Positions 44,204-53,062 of a DNA stretch of 64,000 nt are shown one piece after another (the first letter of the stretch is position 1; the number at the start of each line of letters is the position of its first letter). The position numbers and the translations under genes are program-made. The notes under the pieces were generated by a model. It was given only the letters and a program-made list of their open reading frames with translations, was not told the DNA's origin and did not search any database. The stretch covers positions 1-64,000 of the forward strand of contig VEPL01000025.1 of the NCBI GenBank assembly GCA_012026885.1. Reading direction: 5' to 3'. This DNA is from Betaproteobacteria bacterium (GTDB taxonomy: Bacteria > Pseudomonadota > Gammaproteobacteria > Burkholderiales > Rhodocyclaceae).

Positions 44204-44668
44204 TCAACCTTCGAGCAGGCTGCGCAGCATCCAGGCGTTCTTCTCGTGGATCTGCATGCGCTGGGTCAGCAGGTCGGCGGTCGGTTCGTCGGCGGCCTTG
44301 TCGACCAGCGGGAAGATGCTGCGCGCCGTCTTGACCACGGCTTCCTGGCCGGCAACCAACTGCCGGATCATGTCCTCGGCGCTGACCTTGCCCTCGCTTT
44401 CCTTGATCACGGTCAGCCTGGCGAATTCGCGGTAGGTGCCGGGCGCCGGGAAGCCCAGCGCGCGGATGCGTTCGGCGATTTCGTCGAGCGCGTTCCACAG
44501 TTCCGTATATTGCCCCATGAACATCACGTGCAAGGTGTTGAACATCGGGCCGGTGACGTTCCAGTGGAAATTGTGGGTCTTGAGATAGAGGGTGAATGAG
44601 TCGGCGAGCAGCCGCGAAAGGCCGTCCGCGATCTTTTCCCGGTCCTTCTTGTTGATGCCGATATCCAT
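44204..44668 (-). CDS. dps: Dps family DNA-binding ferritin-like protein
   Basis: A 154-residue Dps/ferritin-like protein that stores iron and protects DNA from oxidants as a dodecamer. The ferroxidase signature is intact: [21 protein letters not shown] with the conserved His residues, then [19 protein letters not shown] with Asp and Glu. It begins [17 protein letters not shown], without a long Lys-rich DNA-binding tail. It sits between the two halves of the TRAP transporter and shares a terminator with the binding-protein gene. About 150 bases upstream to the dctM terminator should hold its promoter; I see no clear OxyR or Fur site there. Confidence 0.93.
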   Translation of the reverse strand: MDIGINKKDREKIADGLSRLLADSFTLYLKTHNFHWNVTGPMFNTLHVMFMGQYTELWNALDEIAERIRALGFPAPGTYREFARLTVIKESEGKVSAEDMIRQLVAGQEAVVKTARSIFPLVDKAADEPTADLLTQRMQIHEKNAWMLRSLLEG

Positions 44669-44762
44669 GATGGTCTCCCGTCGTCTGCGATTAAGGGATC
44701 ATTTTCTGCCCGGGCTGAGCGGAAGGCAACTTGGCTTGTGCTATCGGCGCGATTGCCGCCGC

Positions 44763-44800
44763 CAAAAAGAAAGGACGGGGCCGCGGCCCCGTCCTTTCTT
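44763..44800 (-). terminator. Terminator of the dctQM unit, a 34-bp perfect palindrome
   Basis: Bases 44767-44800 form a perfect palindrome (17-bp arms centred on GGGGCCGCGGCCCC). On the minus strand it is followed by five T, making a very stable rho-independent terminator 22 bases after the dctM stop. Confidence 0.9.
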
Positions 44801-44821
44801 GCGTAGCGCGGAATTACCGGC

Positions 44822-46279
44822 TTACTTCGCTTCCTGCTGCAGCTGCTTGAGCAGTTCGGACGGATCCTTCTGTTCGCTGCTGCCCATGCCTTCCTGCTGC
44901 ATCATCGTGCTCAGGTCCACATCACCGCTTTGCTCGATGCGTGCCCGCTCGGCCGGGTCGCCGTAGCTGACGATGCCCGGGAAGATGATGACGATGGCGA
45001 CCATGATGATCTGGATGCAGACGAACGGCACCGCGCCCCAGTAGATGTCCGTCGTCTTGATCGAGGCCGGCGCCACCGAGCGCAGGTAGAACAGCGCGAA
45101 ACCGAAGGGCGGGTGCATGAACGAGGTCTGCATGTTGACCGCGAGCAGCACGCCGAACCAGATCAGGTCGATGCCCAGCTTGTCCGCCACCGGCGCCAGC
45201 AGCGGCACGATGATGAAGGACAGTTCGAAGAAGTCGAGGAAGAAGGCGAGCACGAAGACCAAGATGTTGACCACGATGAGGAAGCCCATCTGGCCGCCGG
45301 GCAGGGAGAGCAGCAGGTGCTCGACCCAGAGGTCGCCGTTGACCGCGCGGAAGACGAGGCCGAACACGGTCGAACCGACCAGGATGAAGACGACGAAGGA
45401 GGTCAGCTTGCCGGTCGTTTCCATCGCCTGCTTGAGCAGCTTGAACGACAGCCGCTTGCGGACGACGGCGAGGATCAGTGCGCCCGCAGCGCCCATGGCA
45501 CCGCCTTCGGTCGGGGTCGCGACGCCGAGGAAGATGGTGCCCAGCACGAGGAAGATCAGCACCAGCGGCGGCACCAACGTGGTGATGACGCGCACCATCA
45601 GCTTGACGCCACGCAGGGTACGCGCTTCCGGCGGCAGGGCTGGACAGGATGTCGGCTTGAACAGGGCAAGCAGTACGACGTAGCCAACGTAGAGGCTGGT
45701 GAGGATGAGGCCGGGGATCATCGCGCCCTCGTACATGTCACCGACCGACTTCCCGAGCTGGTCGGCCATGATGATCAGCACCAGTGACGGCGGGATGATC
45801 TGCGCCAGCGTGCCCGAGGCAGCGATGACGCCCGAGGCGAGGCGCTTGTCGTAGCCGTAACGCAGCATGATGGGCAGCGAGATGAGGCCCATGGAGATCA
45901 CCGAGGCGGCGACGACGCCGGTCGTCGCGGCGAGCAGGGCGCCGACGAAGATCACCGCCAGCGCGAGGCCGCCGCGCATGGGGCCGAACAGCTGGCCGAT
46001 GGTGTCGAGCAGGTCCTCGGCCATGCCCGAGCGTTCGAGGATCAGTCCCATGAAGGTGAAGAAGGGGATGGCGAGCAGCGTGTCGTTACCCATGATCCCG
46101 AAGATGCGTTCGGGCAGCGCCTGGAAGAGCGCCGGCTGGAGCAGGCCCAGCTCGATGCCGATGAGGCCGAAGACGATGCCGTTGGCAGCCAGCGCGAAGG
46201 CGACCGGGTAGCCGAAGAGCAGGAAGAGGACGAGGGCGCCGAACATCAGCGGCGCCATGTTGGCGATGACCCACTCCAT
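44822..46279 (-). CDS. TRAP transporter large permease, DctM family
   Basis: The 12-helix ion-coupled transport subunit of a TRAP carboxylate transporter; 485 residues. Starts MEWVIANMAPLMFGALVLF at ATG 46279, whose first base is shared with the DctQ stop (TAATG). Family features: FLLFGYPVAFALAANG, MGNDTLLAIPFFTFMGLILERSG, ATTGVVAASVISMGLISLP, SGTLAQIIPPSLVLIIMADQ and ATPTEGGAMGAAGALI. The C-terminal 40 residues are a charged, Gln-rich cytoplasmic tail (TMMQQEGMGSSEQKDPSELL), longer than in many DctM proteins. It works with the DctQ gene upstream and most likely with the binding protein at 43051. Confidence 0.95.
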   Translation of the reverse strand: MEWVIANMAPLMFGALVLFLLFGYPVAFALAANGIVFGLIGIELGLLQPALFQALPERIFGIMGNDTLLAIPFFTFMGLILERSGMAEDLLDTIGQLFGPMRGGLALAVIFVGALLAATTGVVAASVISMGLISLPIMLRYGYDKRLASGVIAASGTLAQIIPPSLVLIIMADQLGKSVGDMYEGAMIPGLILTSLYVGYVVLLALFKPTSCPALPPEARTLRGVKLMVRVITTLVPPLVLIFLVLGTIFLGVATPTEGGAMGAAGALILAVVRKRLSFKLLKQAMETTGKLTSFVVFILVGSTVFGLVFRAVNGDLWVEHLLLSLPGGQMGFLIVVNILVFVLAFFLDFFELSFIIVPLLAPVADKLGIDLIWFGVLLAVNMQTSFMHPPFGFALFYLRSVAPASIKTTDIYWGAVPFVCIQIIMVAIVIIFPGIVSYGDPAERARIEQSGDVDLSTMMQQEGMGSSEQKDPSELLKQLQQEAK

Positions 46280-46872
46280 TATTTGCCCTCCTGCGCTTTG
46301 GCGGCAGCGATGGCGGCGGCCAGTTCTTCTTCCGGGGTCGGTTCCTTGGCCTTGCTGTTGGGGTCGTCGATCATCCCCATCAGGAAGGCGATGCGCTTGA
46401 TCAGCTCGGATACGCCCTGCAGGGCGAGCAGCGTGAAGCCGATCGGCAACAGCATTTTGACCGGCCAGCGGATCAGGCCGCCGGCGTTGGCCGACATTTC
46501 GTTGATCTTGTACGACTCGGCAACCAGCGGCAACGACAGCCAGAGCACGGCGACGACCATCGGCAGCAGGAAGAAGACGCTGCCGATGATGTCGATCACC
46601 GCCAGGCCGCGCGGGCCGAAGCGGCTGGAAACGACGTCGATGCGCACGTGCTCGTTTTTCTGCAGCGTGTAGGCCGAGCAGAGCAGGAAGACGGCGGCGA
46701 ACAGGTACCACTGGATTTCCAGCAGGCCGTTGGAACTGTAGTTGATGGCGAAGCGCACGCTGGCGTTGCCGGCGCTGATGACGGTCATCACCAGCACCAG
46801 CCAGAATGCCGCCTTGCCGATGCGCTCGTTGATCCAGTCGATCAACTGCGACAGCTTGAGCAGAAGGGTCAC
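46279..46872 (-). CDS. TRAP transporter small permease, DctQ family
   Basis: A 197-residue four-helix membrane protein, the small TRAP subunit. Membrane segments at about 20-40, 50-70, 92-115 and 140-160; the DctQ signature SSNGLLEIQWYLFAAVFLL and LQKNEHVRIDVV are clear. GTG start at 46872 is supported by GAGGAGG six bases upstream; no ATG gives the right N-terminus. The C-terminal tail is Glu/Ala-rich (PTPEEELAAAIAAAKAQEG). Stop and dctM start overlap by one base, so the pair is translationally coupled. Confidence 0.93.
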   Translation of the reverse strand: MTLLLKLSQLIDWINERIGKAAFWLVLVMTVISAGNASVRFAINYSSNGLLEIQWYLFAAVFLLCSAYTLQKNEHVRIDVVSSRFGPRGLAVIDIIGSVFFLLPMVVAVLWLSLPLVAESYKINEMSANAGGLIRWPVKMLLPIGFTLLALQGVSELIKRIAFLMGMIDDPNSKAKEPTPEEELAAAIAAAKAQEGK

Positions 46873-46974
46873 GGAAGTCCTCCTCGGTTGATAGAATCGC
46901 CGGCTTGCAGGGCGCGCCGGCTGGTTTATTGACAGTTTCGGCCGCGAATGTACCTTGAACGCGACGGGGCCAAC

Positions 46975-47628
46975 ATGGTGGAAATCCCTACAACCGGAAC
47001 GCGCATCTGTCTCGTCCGCCACGGCGAGACGCCGTGGAACGCTGAACGGCGCATCCAGGGCCAGATCGACATCGGCCTCAACGCTGCCGGCCAGCGCCAG
47101 GCTGCCGCCGCCGGCCGCTGGTTGCGCGGAGCTGGCATCGCGGCGCTCTACAGCAGCGACCTGCAACGCGCCCGGCACACAGCGGAGGCGATCGGCGCCG
47201 CGCTCGGCCTTGCGCCGGTGCTCTACCCGCAGTTGCGCGAGCGTTGCTACGGGGTCTTCGAGGGACTCACCTATGCCGAGGCACAGGTACGCTTCCCCGG
47301 GGGCTATGCCGCCTTCGAGGGGCGCAATGCCGATTACGACTTCGAGAACGGCGAGAGCCTCCGGGCCCTGTTCGACCGCGTCACCGGCAAGCTGGTCGAG
47401 CTGGCGGCAGCCCATGCCGGGCAGGCCATCGCCATCGTCGTCCACGGCGGTGTCCTCGACATCGTCAACCGCTTCGTGCGCGGCAACCCGCTCGAGATGC
47501 CGCGCGATTTCCTGATTCCCAACGCGGGCCTGAACTGGATCGTCGCGGTCGACGGCGCCTGGTACATCGAATCCTGGGGCGATACCGCGCACCTCGAACC
47601 GGGCGCCCTCGACGAACTCCCGTCATGA
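46975..47628 (+). CDS. Histidine phosphatase, phosphoglycerate mutase-like
   Basis: A 217-residue protein of the histidine phosphatase superfamily. The phosphohistidine motif is LVRHGETPWN near residue 13, followed by RIQGQIDIGLNAAG, YSSDLQRARHTAEAIG, the Glu in LRERCYGVFEGLTYAE, and the second catalytic His in IVVHGGVLDIVNRFV. It resembles GpmB/CobC-type phosphatases; the substrate is unknown. ATG 46975 is preferred over ATG 46948, which would add nine residues. It is divergent from dctQ and lies 39 bases before glyA. Confidence 0.85.
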   Translation: MVEIPTTGTRICLVRHGETPWNAERRIQGQIDIGLNAAGQRQAAAAGRWLRGAGIAALYSSDLQRARHTAEAIGAALGLAPVLYPQLRERCYGVFEGLTYAEAQVRFPGGYAAFEGRNADYDFENGESLRALFDRVTGKLVELAAAHAGQAIAIVVHGGVLDIVNRFVRGNPLEMPRDFLIPNAGLNWIVAVDGAWYIESWGDTAHLEPGALDELPS

Positions 47629-47667
47629 TAAAATCCAGCCCTTTTTCAAAGGCTTGAGGCACTCCCC

Positions 47668-48918
47668 ATGTTCTCTGCGCAAGACACCCTCGCGAAAGTC
47701 GATCCCGAACTCTGGCAGGCCGTCCAGGCTGAAGTGCAGCGCCAGGAAGACCACATCGAGCTGATCGCTTCCGAAAACTATGTCAGCAAGGCGGTCATGG
47801 AGGCCCAGGGGTCGCAGCTGACCAACAAGTATGCCGAAGGCTACCCGGGCAAGCGCTATTACGGCGGCTGCGAGCACGTCGACGTCGCCGAGCAGCTGGC
47901 CATCGATCGCCTGAAGCATCTGTTCGGTGCCGAAGCCGCCAACGTCCAGCCGAACTCAGGTTCGCAGGCCAACCAGGCGGTGCTGATGGCCTTCTGCAAG
48001 CCGGGCGACACCATCATGGGCATGAGCCTCGCCGAAGGCGGCCACCTGACTCACGGCATGGCGCTCAACATGTCGGGCAAGTGGTTCAACGTCGTCTCCT
48101 ACGGCCTCAACGACAAGGAAGAAATCGACTATCCGCGGATGGAAGCGCTGGCCCGCGAGCACAAGCCGCGCCTGATCATCGCCGGCGCCTCGGCCTACGC
48201 CCTGCGCATCGACTTCGAGCGCTTCGCCAAGGTGGCGAAGGAAGTCGGCGCCATCTTCATGGTCGACATGGCGCACTATGCCGGCCTCATCGCTGCCGGC
48301 TTCTACCCGAACCCGGTGCCTTTCGCCGACGTCGTCACCTCGACCACGCACAAGACGCTGCGCGGCCCGCGCGGCGGTATCGTGCTGATGAAGGCCGAGC
48401 ATGAAAAGGCGATCAATTCCGCCATCTTCCCGGGCCTGCAGGGCGGCCCGCTGATGCACGTCATCGCGGCCAAGGCCGTCGCCTTCAAGGAGGCAGCGAC
48501 TCCGGGATTCCGCAACTACCAGGAGCAGGTGATCGCCAACGCCCGCGTCATGGCTCGCGTGCTTTCCGAAGAGCGCGGCCTGCGCATCGTCTCCGGGCGT
48601 ACCGAGAGCCACGTCTTCCTGGTCGACCTGCGTCCCAAGAACCTCACCGGCAAGGATGCCGAGGCCGCGCTTGGCCGCGCCCACATCACGGTCAACAAGA
48701 ACGGCATCCCGAACGACCCGCAGAAGCCCTTCGTCACCTCCGGCATCCGTATCGGCTCGCCGGCGATGACCACGCGCGGCTTCACCGAGATCGAGGCGGA
48801 AACCATCGCTCACCTGATCGCCGATGTGCTCGAGGCGCCGAATGATGACGCAGTGGCCGCCGAGGTGCGCGCCAAGGTTTCCGCGTTGTGCCGCAAGTTC
48901 CCGGTCTATGGAGCCTGA
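47668..48918 (+). CDS. glyA: Serine hydroxymethyltransferase
   Basis: PLP enzyme that turns serine and tetrahydrofolate into glycine and methylene-tetrahydrofolate, the one-carbon donor used by ThyA. 416 residues. Motifs: [47 protein letters not shown] and the PLP-Lys site [13 protein letters not shown]. Start ATG 47668; GATAAAAT at 47627-47634 could be a -10 box overlapping the end of the preceding gene. nrdR follows 6 bases after the stop, and ribD overlaps nrdR, so glyA-nrdR-ribD form one operon, a common arrangement. Confidence 0.98.
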   Translation: MFSAQDTLAKVDPELWQAVQAEVQRQEDHIELIASENYVSKAVMEAQGSQLTNKYAEGYPGKRYYGGCEHVDVAEQLAIDRLKHLFGAEAANVQPNSGSQANQAVLMAFCKPGDTIMGMSLAEGGHLTHGMALNMSGKWFNVVSYGLNDKEEIDYPRMEALAREHKPRLIIAGASAYALRIDFERFAKVAKEVGAIFMVDMAHYAGLIAAGFYPNPVPFADVVTSTTHKTLRGPRGGIVLMKAEHEKAINSAIFPGLQGGPLMHVIAAKAVAFKEAATPGFRNYQEQVIANARVMARVLSEERGLRIVSGRTESHVFLVDLRPKNLTGKDAEAALGRAHITVNKNGIPNDPQKPFVTSGIRIGSPAMTTRGFTEIEAETIAHLIADVLEAPNDDAVAAEVRAKVSALCRKFPVYGA

Positions 48919-48924
48919 GCGCCG

Positions 48925-49389
48925 GTGAAGTGCCCCTTCTGCGGCACGGAGGACACGGCGGTTGCCGATACCCGCCTGAATGACGAGGGCGACGTCGTCC
49001 GCCGCCGCAGGAAGTGCAATGCCTGCGACAAGCGCTTCACTACCTACGAGCGCGCCGAGATCCACCTGCCGCAGGTGGTCAAGAAGAATGGCCTGCGCAC
49101 CGAGTACGACCGCGCCAAGCTGCGCGCCAGCCTCGAGCTGGCGCTGCGCAAGCGGCCGGTGTCGATGGAGGCGATCGATTCGGCGGTGGCCGGCATCGAG
49201 GATCGCCTGCTCACCTCGGGCGAGCGCGAGGTGACGTCGCAGCAGGTCGGCGAGCTGGTGATGCGCGAGCTCAGGAAGCTGGACAAGGTCGCCTATATCC
49301 GCTTCGCATCGGTCTATCGCAACTTCGAGGACGTTGACGCCTTCTCGCAGGCGATCCGCGAAGTTTCCCCGTCCTCCAGGAAGAAGTGA
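48925..49389 (+). CDS. nrdR: Transcriptional repressor NrdR
   Basis: ATP/dATP-sensing zinc-finger repressor of ribonucleotide reductase genes. 154 residues: the zinc ribbon [17 protein letters not shown] ... [15 protein letters not shown], then the ATP-cone ([30 protein letters not shown]). GTG start at 48925, 6 bases after glyA. Its stop overlaps the ribD GTG (GTGA). No NrdR box (nrd genes) is present in the window. Confidence 0.97.
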   Translation: MKCPFCGTEDTAVADTRLNDEGDVVRRRRKCNACDKRFTTYERAEIHLPQVVKKNGLRTEYDRAKLRASLELALRKRPVSMEAIDSAVAGIEDRLLTSGEREVTSQQVGELVMRELRKLDKVAYIRFASVYRNFEDVDAFSQAIREVSPSSRKK

Positions 49390-50474
49390 GCTTTTCCGCC
49401 GTCGACTTTCGGCTGATGGCGCGTGCCCTGCAGTTGGCGGAACGCGGCCTGTGGACGACGACCCCCAATCCGCGTGTCGGCTGCGTGCTGGCGCACGCCG
49501 GCGAAATCGTCGGCGAAGGCTGGCACGAGCGGGCAGGCGAGCCGCATGCGGAAGTGCATGCCCTGCGCGCTGCCGGAGCGCAGGCGCGCGGCGCCACGGC
49601 CTATGTGACGCTCGAGCCGTGCAGTCACCACGGCCGCACGCCGCCCTGTGCCGAGGCACTGGTTGCTGCGGGTGTCGGCCGTGTCGTGGCGGCGATGCCC
49701 GATCCTAACCCGCTGGTCGCCGGCAAGGGGCTGGCACTGCTGCAGGCGGCGGGCATCGAGACCGCGAGCGGCCTGCTGCAAGCCGAGGCGCGTGAACTCA
49801 ACATCGGTTTCATCGCGCGCATGACCCGCGGCCGCCCGTGGCTGCGCCTCAAGGCGGCCGCCAGCCTCGATGGCAAGACGGCGCTCAACGAAGGCGCCAG
49901 CCAGTGGATCACCGGGCCGGCAGCGCGCGCCGACGGCCATCGCTGGCGTGCCCGCGCCTGCGCCATCCTGACCGGCATCGGCACGGTGCGCGACGACGAT
50001 CCGCAGCTGACCGTGCGCGCAGTCGAGACATCGCGCCAGCCATTGCGCGTGGTTGTCGATAGCAGGCTGGAAACGCCATTGACCGCGAAGATCCTCAATG
50101 GCGGGCCGGTCCTGGTCGCTGCCGCGGTCGACGACGAAAGCCGGGCAAAATTGCTGCGTGCGGCAGGTGCCGAAGTGCTGGTGTTGCCCAACGCGGCCGG
50201 CAAGGTCGAGTTGCCGGCGCTGCTGGCGGAACTGGCGCGGCGCGGGATCAACGAAGTTCACGTCGAGGCGGGCCACAAGCTGAACGGTTCGCTGCTGCGC
50301 GAGGGGCTGATCGACGAGTTGCTGCTCTACCTCGCACCCTGCCTGATCGGCCACGATGCCGCGGGGTTGTTCAACTTGCCGGCACTGGCGGCGCTGTCAG
50401 ACCGTCAGCGCCTCGCCATCGGCGACCTGCGCCGGGTCGGCGACGATATCCGCCTGCTTGCCCGTTTCCGCTAG
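49386..50474 (+). CDS. ribD: Riboflavin biosynthesis deaminase/reductase RibD
   Basis: Bifunctional enzyme for two early steps of riboflavin synthesis. The N-terminal deaminase domain has the zinc motif HAEVHAL and [11 protein letters not shown]; the C-terminal reductase domain starts near [18 protein letters not shown] and contains [15 protein letters not shown] and [19 protein letters not shown]. 362 residues, normal length. GTG start overlaps the nrdR stop. The rest of the rib genes are not next to it. Its TAG stop lies in a CTAG shared with the stop of the convergent moeB/thiF-like gene. Confidence 0.96.
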   Translation: MSFSAVDFRLMARALQLAERGLWTTTPNPRVGCVLAHAGEIVGEGWHERAGEPHAEVHALRAAGAQARGATAYVTLEPCSHHGRTPPCAEALVAAGVGRVVAAMPDPNPLVAGKGLALLQAAGIETASGLLQAEARELNIGFIARMTRGRPWLRLKAAASLDGKTALNEGASQWITGPAARADGHRWRARACAILTGIGTVRDDDPQLTVRAVETSRQPLRVVVDSRLETPLTAKILNGGPVLVAAAVDDESRAKLLRAAGAEVLVLPNAAGKVELPALLAELARRGINEVHVEAGHKLNGSLLREGLIDELLLYLAPCLIGHDAAGLFNLPALAALSDRQRLAIGDLRRVGDDIRLLARFR

Positions 50475-51238
50475 GCTTGCCGGGCGCAGACCGGGCAGCC
50501 CGGGTCGCGGCCGAAGCTCACGCTGCGCCATTCCATCGCGAGGGCATCGAGAAGCAGGAGGCGTCCGCTCAGCGATTCGCCGATGCCGGCGACCAGCTTG
50601 AGCGCCTCGGCGGCCTGCATGCTCCCGACGATGCCGGTCAGCGGGGCGAAGACGCCCATCACGGCGCAACGTACTTCGTCGACGTCATCGCCCTCCGGGA
50701 AGAGGCAGTGGTAGCACGGCGCATCGTCGCACCGCAGGTCGTAGACGCTGACCTGCCCGTCGAAGCGGATCGCGGCGCCGGAGACGAGCGGCTTGCGCAG
50801 CTCGACGCAGGCGCGGTTGACTGCATGGCGGGTGGCGAAATTGTCGCTGCAGTCGAGTACGACGTCGGCCGCTGCGACGAGGTCGGCGAGCCGCTGGCCG
50901 GCCACCCGTTCCTGCAGGGGAACGACATCGACATCCGGGTTGATGGCGCGCAGGGCAATGCGCGCCGATTCGGCCTTGCCCATGCCGACCCGTTCCGAAG
51001 TGTGGAGAACCTGGCGCTGCAGGTTGGTCAGGTCCACCGTGTCGTTGTCAGCCAGCGTCAAGCGGCCGATACCGGCCGATGCCAGGTAGAGCGCCGCCGG
51101 GCATCCGAGGCCGCCGGCGCCGACGACCAGCGCATGGCCGGCGAGGATGCGCTCCTGCCCCTCGATGCCGAGGGCGTCGAGGAGGATGTGCCGGCTGTAG
51201 CGCAGCAGTTGTTCGTCGGTCACTTGTATTCGCGCCAC
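50471..51238 (-). CDS. MoeB/ThiF family adenylyltransferase
   Basis: E1-like enzyme that adenylates the C-terminus of a small sulfur-carrier protein (MoaD or ThiS). 255 residues. Features: RYSRHILLDALGIEGQERI, the ATP-binding VVGAGGLGCPAALYLASAG, DNDTVDLTNLQRQVLHT with the Arg/Asn of the site, CSDNFATRHAVN, and two zinc CxxC pairs (CYHCLFPEG and CPVCARQ). MoeB and ThiF cannot be separated here; mog elsewhere in the window does not settle it. GTG start 51238 overlaps the end of the small gene upstream by 19 bases. Confidence 0.9.
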   Translation of the reverse strand: MARIQVTDEQLLRYSRHILLDALGIEGQERILAGHALVVGAGGLGCPAALYLASAGIGRLTLADNDTVDLTNLQRQVLHTSERVGMGKAESARIALRAINPDVDVVPLQERVAGQRLADLVAAADVVLDCSDNFATRHAVNRACVELRKPLVSGAAIRFDGQVSVYDLRCDDAPCYHCLFPEGDDVDEVRCAVMGVFAPLTGIVGSMQAAEALKLVAGIGESLSGRLLLLDALAMEWRSVSFGRDPGCPVCARQA

Positions 51239-51621
51239 TCCGGCGGCGTATCGTCGTGATCGCCGTGCGGGTGGTGCTCCCAGGCCTGCACGTAGGCTTC
51301 CTGGGATGAGCGCTTGAGGCGCTTTTCGGGGGCGCCCATGTTGTGCAGCTGGGTTTCCTCGACATAGTAGATGAGCGCGCGCGTCAGCTTGCTCAGCAGC
51401 GTATTGTCGAGGTGGTAGCCCTTGTCGATCAGGTGCTCGTCGAGTTCCTGCAGGGTATGGTCGGAAAGGTCGTAGGCGACGCCGACGGAGCGCTTTTCGA
51501 ATTTCGGCTCGACGGCTACCGCGTCGATGTGACTCAGGTCGTCCGCCGCCTCGGGAACCTGCCCGGGAGGGAACTTGGCGAAGAGGATTTCGCGCTTTTT
51601 CCTGATGTCCGGATCGCGCAT
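51220..51621 (-). CDS. Small charged protein of unknown function
   Basis: A 133-residue soluble protein rich in charged residues and His, starting MRDPDIRKKREILFAKFPPG and ending HPHGDHDDTPPEWREYK. The middle part (VEPKFEKRSVGVAYDLSDHTLQELDEHLIDKGYHLDN) looks like a compact alpha/beta domain. I do not recognise a family. It lies between ctpA (22 bases before its start) and the moeB/thiF gene (overlap 19 bases) on the same strand, so it is read as part of an envC-ctpA-orf-moeB operon and its coding status is well supported by that packing. Confidence 0.75.
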   Translation of the reverse strand: MRDPDIRKKREILFAKFPPGQVPEAADDLSHIDAVAVEPKFEKRSVGVAYDLSDHTLQELDEHLIDKGYHLDNTLLSKLTRALIYYVEETQLHNMGAPEKRLKRSSQEAYVQAWEHHPHGDHDDTPPEWREYK

Positions 51622-51643
51622 CGTTACTCCCTGTCCGGTGGCG

Positions 51644-53062
51644 TCACTTGGCTTTATTCTGCATGACTTCCTTGCCCTTGAGAAGGTTCAGCGCCTGCTG
51701 GAACTGGAAGTCGTCCTTGCCTGCATATTCGAGGCGTGGCGGCAGTTCGCTCTCGCTGCTGTCGTCGCCGTCCTTGCCCTTTTCCTTGGGTTTTTCCTTC
51801 GCAGCCGGCTTCGCAGCGTCGGGTTTGGCTGCCACGGGTTGTTCCTTCTCGCGTCCGTTGCTCAGGTGGCGCTCGAGGTCGGCTTCGCGAACGCGATGCG
51901 GGGCGCCGCTGCTGTTCGCGGTTTCCTCGACGATGAAGTCGGGTTCGATGCCCTTGGCCTGGATCGAGCGGCCGAGCGGCGTGAAATAGCGCGCCGTCGT
52001 CAGCTTGATCGCCGAATTGCCGGGCAGCGGGATGATCGACTGCACCGAGCCCTTGCCGAAGGTTTGTGTGCCGAGCAGGGTGGCGCGCTTGTAATCCTGC
52101 AGCGCGCCGGCGACGATCTCGGAGGCAGAGGCGGAGCCGCTGTTCACCAGCACGACCATCGGCACCTTCTTGACCTCGGCCGGCAGTGCGCGCAAGGGGT
52201 CTTCGCGCGTGCCGCGCAGGTAGTCCTGCGGCCGCGCGAGGAATTCCTGCTTGGCGTCGCCGGTCCGACCATCGGTCGATACCACCTTGACATCCGCGGG
52301 CAGGAAAGTGGCCGAGACGCCGATGGCGCTGTTGAGCAGGCCGCCAGGGTCGTTGCGCAGGTCGAGGACCAGTCCCTGCAGCGGGCCTTGCTTGTAAAGG
52401 TTGGCGAGGTGGCGGACCAGGTCAGCCGTCGTGTTTTCCTGGAACTGGGTGATGCGCACCCAGCCGTAGCCGGGTTCGACCACCTTGGACTTGACGCTCT
52501 GCACCTTGATCACCTCGCGCACGAGGGTGATCTCGAGCGGCTTGGTTTCGCCCTTGCGCAGGATGGAGAGCTTGATCGAGGTCTTCGGCTTGCCGCGCAT
52601 CTTCTTGACCGCCTCGTTGAGGGTCAGGCCCTTCACCGGGGTTTCGTCGAGCTTGAAGATGAGGTCGCCGGTCTTGATGCCGGCGCGGTAGGCGGGGGTG
52701 TCCTCGATCGGCGAGACGACCTTGACGAGGCCATCCTCCATGCCGACCTCGATGCCGAGGCCGCCGAACTCGCCTTGGGTGCCGACCTGCAGGTCCTTGA
52801 AGCCGTCGGCGTCGAGGTAGGCCGAATGCGGGTCGAGATTGGAGAGCATGCCGGCGATCGCGTTGGTGATCATCGCCTTGTCTTCGACCGGTTCGACATA
52901 ACCCTGCTTGATTGCGTTGTAGACCTCGGCGAAGGTGCGCAACTCCTCGATCGGCAGCCCCGACTTCGTTTCCTTGTCGGCAAGCGCCGGTACATGCAGG
53001 CTGATGAGAGCGCCGGCCACGAATCCGCCGAGCACCAAGCTGATGGTCTTCATTTTGCTCAT
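51644..53062 (-). CDS. ctpA: C-terminal processing peptidase, S41 family
   Basis: A periplasmic serine protease (CtpA/Prc-like) that trims proteins from the C-terminus and is often involved in cell-wall hydrolase control. 472 residues from ATG 53062, which overlaps the envC stop (ATGA). It has a signal anchor (ISLVLGGFVAGALISLHVPALA), a PDZ domain (GGLGIEVGMEDGLVKVVSPIEDTPAYRAGI), the catalytic Ser in VLVNSGSASASEIVAGAL and Lys in GTQTFGKGSVQ. A Lys/Pro/Ala-rich linker near residue 400 precedes a short C-terminal segment. Two further in-frame ATGs (53077, 53053) are possible starts. Confidence 0.93.
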   Translation of the reverse strand: MSKMKTISLVLGGFVAGALISLHVPALADKETKSGLPIEELRTFAEVYNAIKQGYVEPVEDKAMITNAIAGMLSNLDPHSAYLDADGFKDLQVGTQGEFGGLGIEVGMEDGLVKVVSPIEDTPAYRAGIKTGDLIFKLDETPVKGLTLNEAVKKMRGKPKTSIKLSILRKGETKPLEITLVREVIKVQSVKSKVVEPGYGWVRITQFQENTTADLVRHLANLYKQGPLQGLVLDLRNDPGGLLNSAIGVSATFLPADVKVVSTDGRTGDAKQEFLARPQDYLRGTREDPLRALPAEVKKVPMVVLVNSGSASASEIVAGALQDYKRATLLGTQTFGKGSVQSIIPLPGNSAIKLTTARYFTPLGRSIQAKGIEPDFIVEETANSSGAPHRVREADLERHLSNGREKEQPVAAKPDAAKPAAKEKPKEKGKDGDDSSESELPPRLEYAGKDDFQFQQALNLLKGKEVMQNKAK

